DNA of 64,000 nucleotides, taken from Pseudaeromonas sp038247115 (lineage in GTDB: Bacteria; Pseudomonadota; Gammaproteobacteria; Enterobacterales; Aeromonadaceae). Positions 60,781 to 64,000 of the stretch are shown piece by piece. The notes under the pieces were generated by a model. It saw only the letters and a list, made by a program, of their open reading frames with translations, was not told where the DNA came from and searched no databases. Location of the stretch: the NCBI GenBank assembly GCA_038247115.1, contig JBBRVG010000005.1:1-64000 (forward strand), given 5' to 3'. Each line of letters opens with the position of its first letter. The stretch's first letter is position 1. The translations under genes and the position numbers were made by a program.

Positions 60781-60819
60781 TGTTGGTGGGTCATGGCTTG
60801 AGTGGTGCGATATTGTGCG

Positions 60820-62415
60820 TTATCGGCCGATGTTCCGCCGTACGAGACTCATCAGAGCCAGCAAGACGCAGAGTCCGCCAGCCGCACCGCCACCAGAGTT
60901 GCTATTTGCCTCTTCGTTAGCGGTTGCTTCCAAACTGCATACGGGCTCTTGCAGATGGCTGATCCCCGTCGGCCAGGTTACCGCTGACAACCTCGGCCGT
61001 TCAGAGGTGCCTGAGTTACTATTCTCTCGTTGCCACTGCCAAGCGACTCTATGTTCCCCTTGCGGTATGGCCAAACTATAAGCCTGAGTCTGACAGTATC
61101 CGCTTAGGGCCAATGCTGGGACCTCATCCAACAGGATCTGGAGCCTGCCGTGTGTTGGTTTGGCACCCTGTTGCACCGTAAATTCCAGAATGCCTGGGCC
61201 TTGCAGCTGTGTTGCCAGCACAGAGTGACCGGTGGCTGGGACATTCCCCGCAACCATACCATCTTCCGATGCTTGCCAGGGCTGATCGCCGCCGCTCCAC
61301 CAGGTGATGTCGCTTTGCGGCCACCCTTCGGGTACGACGACGGCCTCGGCCATATCCAGCGTCAGATCGACCGAGTAACGCGTGTCATCCAGTTGATAAC
61401 TCAATTGCCCGCTGTAACGACCATTGAAGGGTTGCTTGAAATCTAATACTTGGTGGCAATGGCCATTGATCGCTAGAGTCGAACACTGTTGATCCTGTGG
61501 TTCCAGGGCAAGATCCGGAATGCTGGAGAGATCGATCAGCTCGCTAGCTGTCGCAGACCAGTTGCTGAGTCGTAGTGTGACTTGGGGGTGGGGATCGTCG
61601 GGTAGCAACAACTGATACTGGGATGTCAATGTGGTGCCCAGCCACTGCTGGGCAACTGAGGCGATCCAGCTGTGATAGTAGCCATAACGAACATAACGGG
61701 TAATGTTGTCCTGGCCGTTGCTGACCAGACCGGCGCTGATGGGAACATTATTGCGCCAGTAGAAGATGGGCGTTCCACTGTCGCCGGGTGCCGATCCATA
61801 GGGCGCACGCATGGCACACAGGTAATCGGCCTCCATACTACCAGCAGCAAGTCCCAGCTTCTGTTCGCAGGCCGCATCGCTTTGGCGGAGGACTATCCGT
61901 TGTAACAGCTTGTCGGAAGGGATGTAGCTGTCGTAGCTGGTGGAGCCATAGCCGAGCAATGTGAGTGGCTCATCCTCCAGCATGGCGGCTTCATCACTCA
62001 AGGTTGCAAGTGTCATGACGGGCTGCTCGGCCGGTACGCCAGCCAAACGTAATAGGGCTATATCTCCACTGACGAAGACGCCATCGCTCTGATTACCGTT
62101 GAAGGTTTGGTAGTCAATGATGGCATAGCAGTTGTTGCGATTTGAACTCAGCTTGTTGCCAAGGCAGACTTGATTACCAAGGATTTCGGCATCTGATATG
62201 CAGTGTTTGGCGGTTACGGCTATGCCATCGCCGAGATAACCACCACCGCAGATATGTTGTGAGCCACTGGCCAGGCGTGGATTGATCATGTGCATGATAA
62301 AGGGCCAGTCTCCAGCCTGGGTGTCGGCACCATCCACTATTCGGGGTGTTTGTGCCTGAGCGGTGAGGCTGACGCCTAACCAGCTGACTAATAACCAATA
62401 TGTACGCTGGGACAT
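60820..62415 (-). CDS. Trypsin-like serine protease with GlyGly-CTERM
   Basis: 531-residue secreted protease. Signal peptide about 1-21; activation site after TPR before IVDGAD. The triad is H71 (AVTAKHC), D118 (SGDIALL) and S213 (APGDSGTPIF), with conserved YGSAP around it. A beta-rich domain follows (about 250-490). The C-terminus is SNSGGGAAGGLCVLLALMSL plus a basic RRNIGR tail, a GlyGly-CTERM signal processed by rhombosortase for surface attachment or release via type II secretion. Start at 62415 (MSQRT) is supported by AAGGA six bases upstream. Resembles Vibrio/Aeromonas surface proteases. Confidence 0.88.
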   Translation of the reverse strand: MSQRTYWLLVSWLGVSLTAQAQTPRIVDGADTQAGDWPFIMHMINPRLASGSQHICGGGYLGDGIAVTAKHCISDAEILGNQVCLGNKLSSNRNNCYAIIDYQTFNGNQSDGVFVSGDIALLRLAGVPAEQPVMTLATLSDEAAMLEDEPLTLLGYGSTSYDSYIPSDKLLQRIVLRQSDAACEQKLGLAAGSMEADYLCAMRAPYGSAPGDSGTPIFYWRNNVPISAGLVSNGQDNITRYVRYGYYHSWIASVAQQWLGTTLTSQYQLLLPDDPHPQVTLRLSNWSATASELIDLSSIPDLALEPQDQQCSTLAINGHCHQVLDFKQPFNGRYSGQLSYQLDDTRYSVDLTLDMAEAVVVPEGWPQSDITWWSGGDQPWQASEDGMVAGNVPATGHSVLATQLQGPGILEFTVQQGAKPTHGRLQILLDEVPALALSGYCQTQAYSLAIPQGEHRVAWQWQRENSNSGTSERPRLSAVTWPTGISHLQEPVCSLEATANEEANSNSGGGAAGGLCVLLALMSLVRRNIGR

Positions 62416-62478
62416 GCTCATTCCTTGAGTAATGGATTCGATCCTAAGACAACTCATCTAGCTTATGGGTTCCATATG

Positions 62479-62500
62479 AAAAAAAAGGAGCTTGCGCTCC
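62479..62500 (-). terminator. Terminator of the AGE-like gene
   Basis: GGAGC (62487-62491) pairs with GCTCC (62496-62500); on the minus strand eight T follow (62479-62486). It ends the gene at 62534 upstream of the protease gene. Confidence 0.75.
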
Positions 62501-62533
62501 CTTTATTGATGCGTGCTTCTATGGATATGGGAT

Positions 62534-64000
62534 TTACTGCAGTTGTTTGATAGTGGCTTGCCACAGCGGCAGGCCTGAGGGGGAGGTACCTACCGCTTTG
62601 GCGTCTGTGATGTCACCTCGGTAGTAATAGATGGGTTGCGACGGTGCAATCTGGACGGGCGTTGCAAAGTAGAGGGTCATGGCCTGATGCTGGAAACTGT
62701 TCCCGGTTAGATAACCAATCAGGGCATGTTCCAGGGAGTGATAGCCATTCTTCCATAAATGGACCTTGGCACTGCCTCGATCACCAATCCAGCCCCAGAC
62801 TTCACCGTGTTCCTGATCGACAAAGGCACTGAACCAGCTGGGCCAGGTCAGATAGAGATATTGTCGCGGCATGGCTTGCTGTAGACCCAGCGTGGCAGCA
62901 GCCTGATCCAGCTCGGCATATTCCCACCAGGCACTGCCATCCCGACCATCACCGTTACCCCACCAGCCAATCACATCGTTGGCATGCTGGGGATCGACAG
63001 CTTCTGGCAGCGGGATATTTTTCAGCAGATCCTGGCGGTAGGCGCGCTTAAGGATGTTGTAGATCCCCCCTTCGGCAAACTGTTGCAGCAGCATGTCATC
63101 CCGCTGCCGCGCGACCAGATAGAGCATCCAGAAACTCTTGATGGTGTGACCAAAATCGGCGTGGCGGGCATCAGCCGCCCGGCCTGAGTCATCATGGATA
63201 TAGCCGAAGAACCGCTGCTCTTGCGGGTAATAGAAGTCGCGGACTATGGCGGTGCTGAGCCAGCCCATCTGATCGCTCCAGCGTTGCTGCTCCTTGGCGG
63301 GGAGTAGGGGCGTGAGTAGCACCATATAGGCATTGAGCTGATCGAGCTGGGCCACCAGCTCGACCTGCTGAGCGGTTTGGCGGCTGGCGGGATACCAGGT
63401 CAGGCGTTGCTGTTTTTCATCCCGATAGTGACTGAAGATGAAGTTGTGCACTTTTTCGATGTCGGCCAGTACCGCCGGATCCCGAGTCAGGTAGTAGTAG
63501 AACGCCATGCCAAGTTGGGCATAGGCCAGATCCTGGCTGGTGCGATCTTCGGGTTGATCGGCTGGCTGGCCATTCTTGAATTTTCCGATCACATCCCCGT
63601 TGGGTAACAGTGCCTTATGGCGGATGAAATCCACCCCTTGCCGCGCTAATTCCAATGCTTTGGGATCACCGGTCATATGGAAGATGACGCCATAGGCAAA
63701 CGTCTGGCGGGAGACCATACGCGTCCACTGATAGGGGAAGCCCTCCTTGATCCAATCGGGTGCCTGGGCCAGCTCCGGGCACAGAGTGGCGGTTACCGAG
63801 AGCAACTGCTCGGTGCTTGGCGCCGAGGCATCGTTGCACAGAAAGCTGGGGAATGCGCCGTCGGTTACCGTGGTGGCGGCCTGGTACCAGAAGGGAGCGA
63901 GATTCTGCTTCACATGATTTAACCACTGCTGTCCGGCATATAGTTCAGCCTGAGTCGTGAATGAGAGCGTGATACCGAGCAGCAACAGGGGTAGTTGCCG
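62534..64000 (-). CDS. Secreted AGE-fold (N-acylglucosamine 2-epimerase-like) protein, 5' end outside window
   Basis: At least 488 residues; the frame stays open to the window end, so the start lies beyond base 64000. The visible N-terminus is a hydrophobic signal (LPLLLLGITLSFTTQA before ELYAG). Alternating helices with RTSQDLAYAQLGMAFYYYLT, DARHADFGHTIKSFWML and LWKNGYHSLEHALIGYLTG resemble the (alpha/alpha)6 barrel of AGE epimerases and related carbohydrate enzymes, including the His-Glu-His style residues. A periplasmic or secreted sugar epimerase or hydrolase is possible. Substrate unknown. Its minus-strand neighbour is the GlyGly-CTERM protease. Confidence 0.65.
   Translation of the reverse strand, partial: RQLPLLLLGITLSFTTQAELYAGQQWLNHVKQNLAPFWYQAATTVTDGAFPSFLCNDASAPSTEQLLSVTATLCPELAQAPDWIKEGFPYQWTRMVSRQTFAYGVIFHMTGDPKALELARQGVDFIRHKALLPNGDVIGKFKNGQPADQPEDRTSQDLAYAQLGMAFYYYLTRDPAVLADIEKVHNFIFSHYRDEKQQRLTWYPASRQTAQQVELVAQLDQLNAYMVLLTPLLPAKEQQRWSDQMGWLSTAIVRDFYYPQEQRFFGYIHDDSGRAADARHADFGHTIKSFWMLYLVARQRDDMLLQQFAEGGIYNILKRAYRQDLLKNIPLPEAVDPQHANDVIGWWGNGDGRDGSAWWEYAELDQAAATLGLQQAMPRQYLYLTWPSWFSAFVDQEHGEVWGWIGDRGSAKVHLWKNGYHSLEHALIGYLTGNSFQHQAMTLYFATPVQIAPSQPIYYYRGDITDAKAVGTSPSGLPLWQATIKQLQ

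Noticed and set aside
1..64000. Mobile elements, CRISPR arrays, tRNA or rRNA genes
   Set aside because: No transposase, integrase, regularly spaced repeats, cloverleaf or rRNA sequence was seen on reading both strands.

Overview
The window looks like chromosomal DNA from a gammaproteobacterium of the Aeromonadales, probably Aeromonas or a close relative. The support is protein-level recognition by eye (Crp nearly identical to the enterobacterial protein, type III ornithine decarboxylase, GlyGly-CTERM protease, type IV pilus genes, Tsx/OmpK-type channel) together with gene order. No database search was run. I saw no rRNA, tRNA, CRISPR array, insertion sequence or prophage.

Layout. (a) 1-11.6 kb: 3' end of pyrC, argD, a MocR regulator divergent from a 3-hydroxyisobutyrate-dehydrogenase-like gene, a HAD hydrolase, crp, yheU, a second MocR regulator divergent from two tandem LysE/RhtB exporters, an acyltransferase and a DUF1294 protein. 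(b) 11.6-12.8 kb: a type III ornithine/lysine decarboxylase with a structured leader. (c) 13.1-27.2 kb: two complete minor-pilin operons, transcribed away from each other from a 604-bp centre. Each contains fimT, pilV, pilW, pilX, pilE and pilY1, but the last two genes are swapped (left: fimT-V-W-X-Y1-E; right: fimT-V-W-X-E-Y1). The right copy is AT-rich, especially its pilY1. (d) 27.2-32.1 kb: yheS-TIGR02444-rlmJ, an AraC-like regulator and slyD. Together with argD, crp and yheU these are remnants of the E. coli slyD-yheS-yheU-crp-argD neighbourhood. (e) 32.2-49.8 kb: dxs-ispA-xseB, thiI, mtlADR, yajL-panE, yajQ, a Tsx-like channel, ampG, ppiA-yajG, rlmG, an AlkB-like gene and bolA. This resembles the E. 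coli tsx/dxs/thiI/yajQ/ampG/bolA region with the mannitol operon placed between thiI and yajL. (f) 50-64 kb: apbE, a MalT-like LuxR regulator with a lost Walker A lysine, a kinase-like protein, a MipA/OmpV protein, an MltF-like transglycosylase, a solute-binding/PDC protein, a chemoreceptor, a GlyGly-CTERM trypsin-like protease and a secreted AGE-fold protein cut by the window end.

Regulation readable in the sequence. CRP-type sites (TGTGA-N6-TCACA-like) lie in the crp-yheU interval, three times before mtlA, and before the left pilin operon. The last is centred about 61.5 bp upstream of an inferred start, which would make it a class I site. Palindromes lie at both MocR genes, one covering a MocR start codon. 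Most convergent pairs share a bidirectional hairpin terminator.

Most interesting parts: the mirrored, compositionally different pilin operons, whose two PilY1 proteins differ in the vWA metal site; the divergent pair of a degenerate MalT-like regulator and an unfamiliar kinase-like protein; and the periplasmic run of transglycosylase, binding protein and chemoreceptor.
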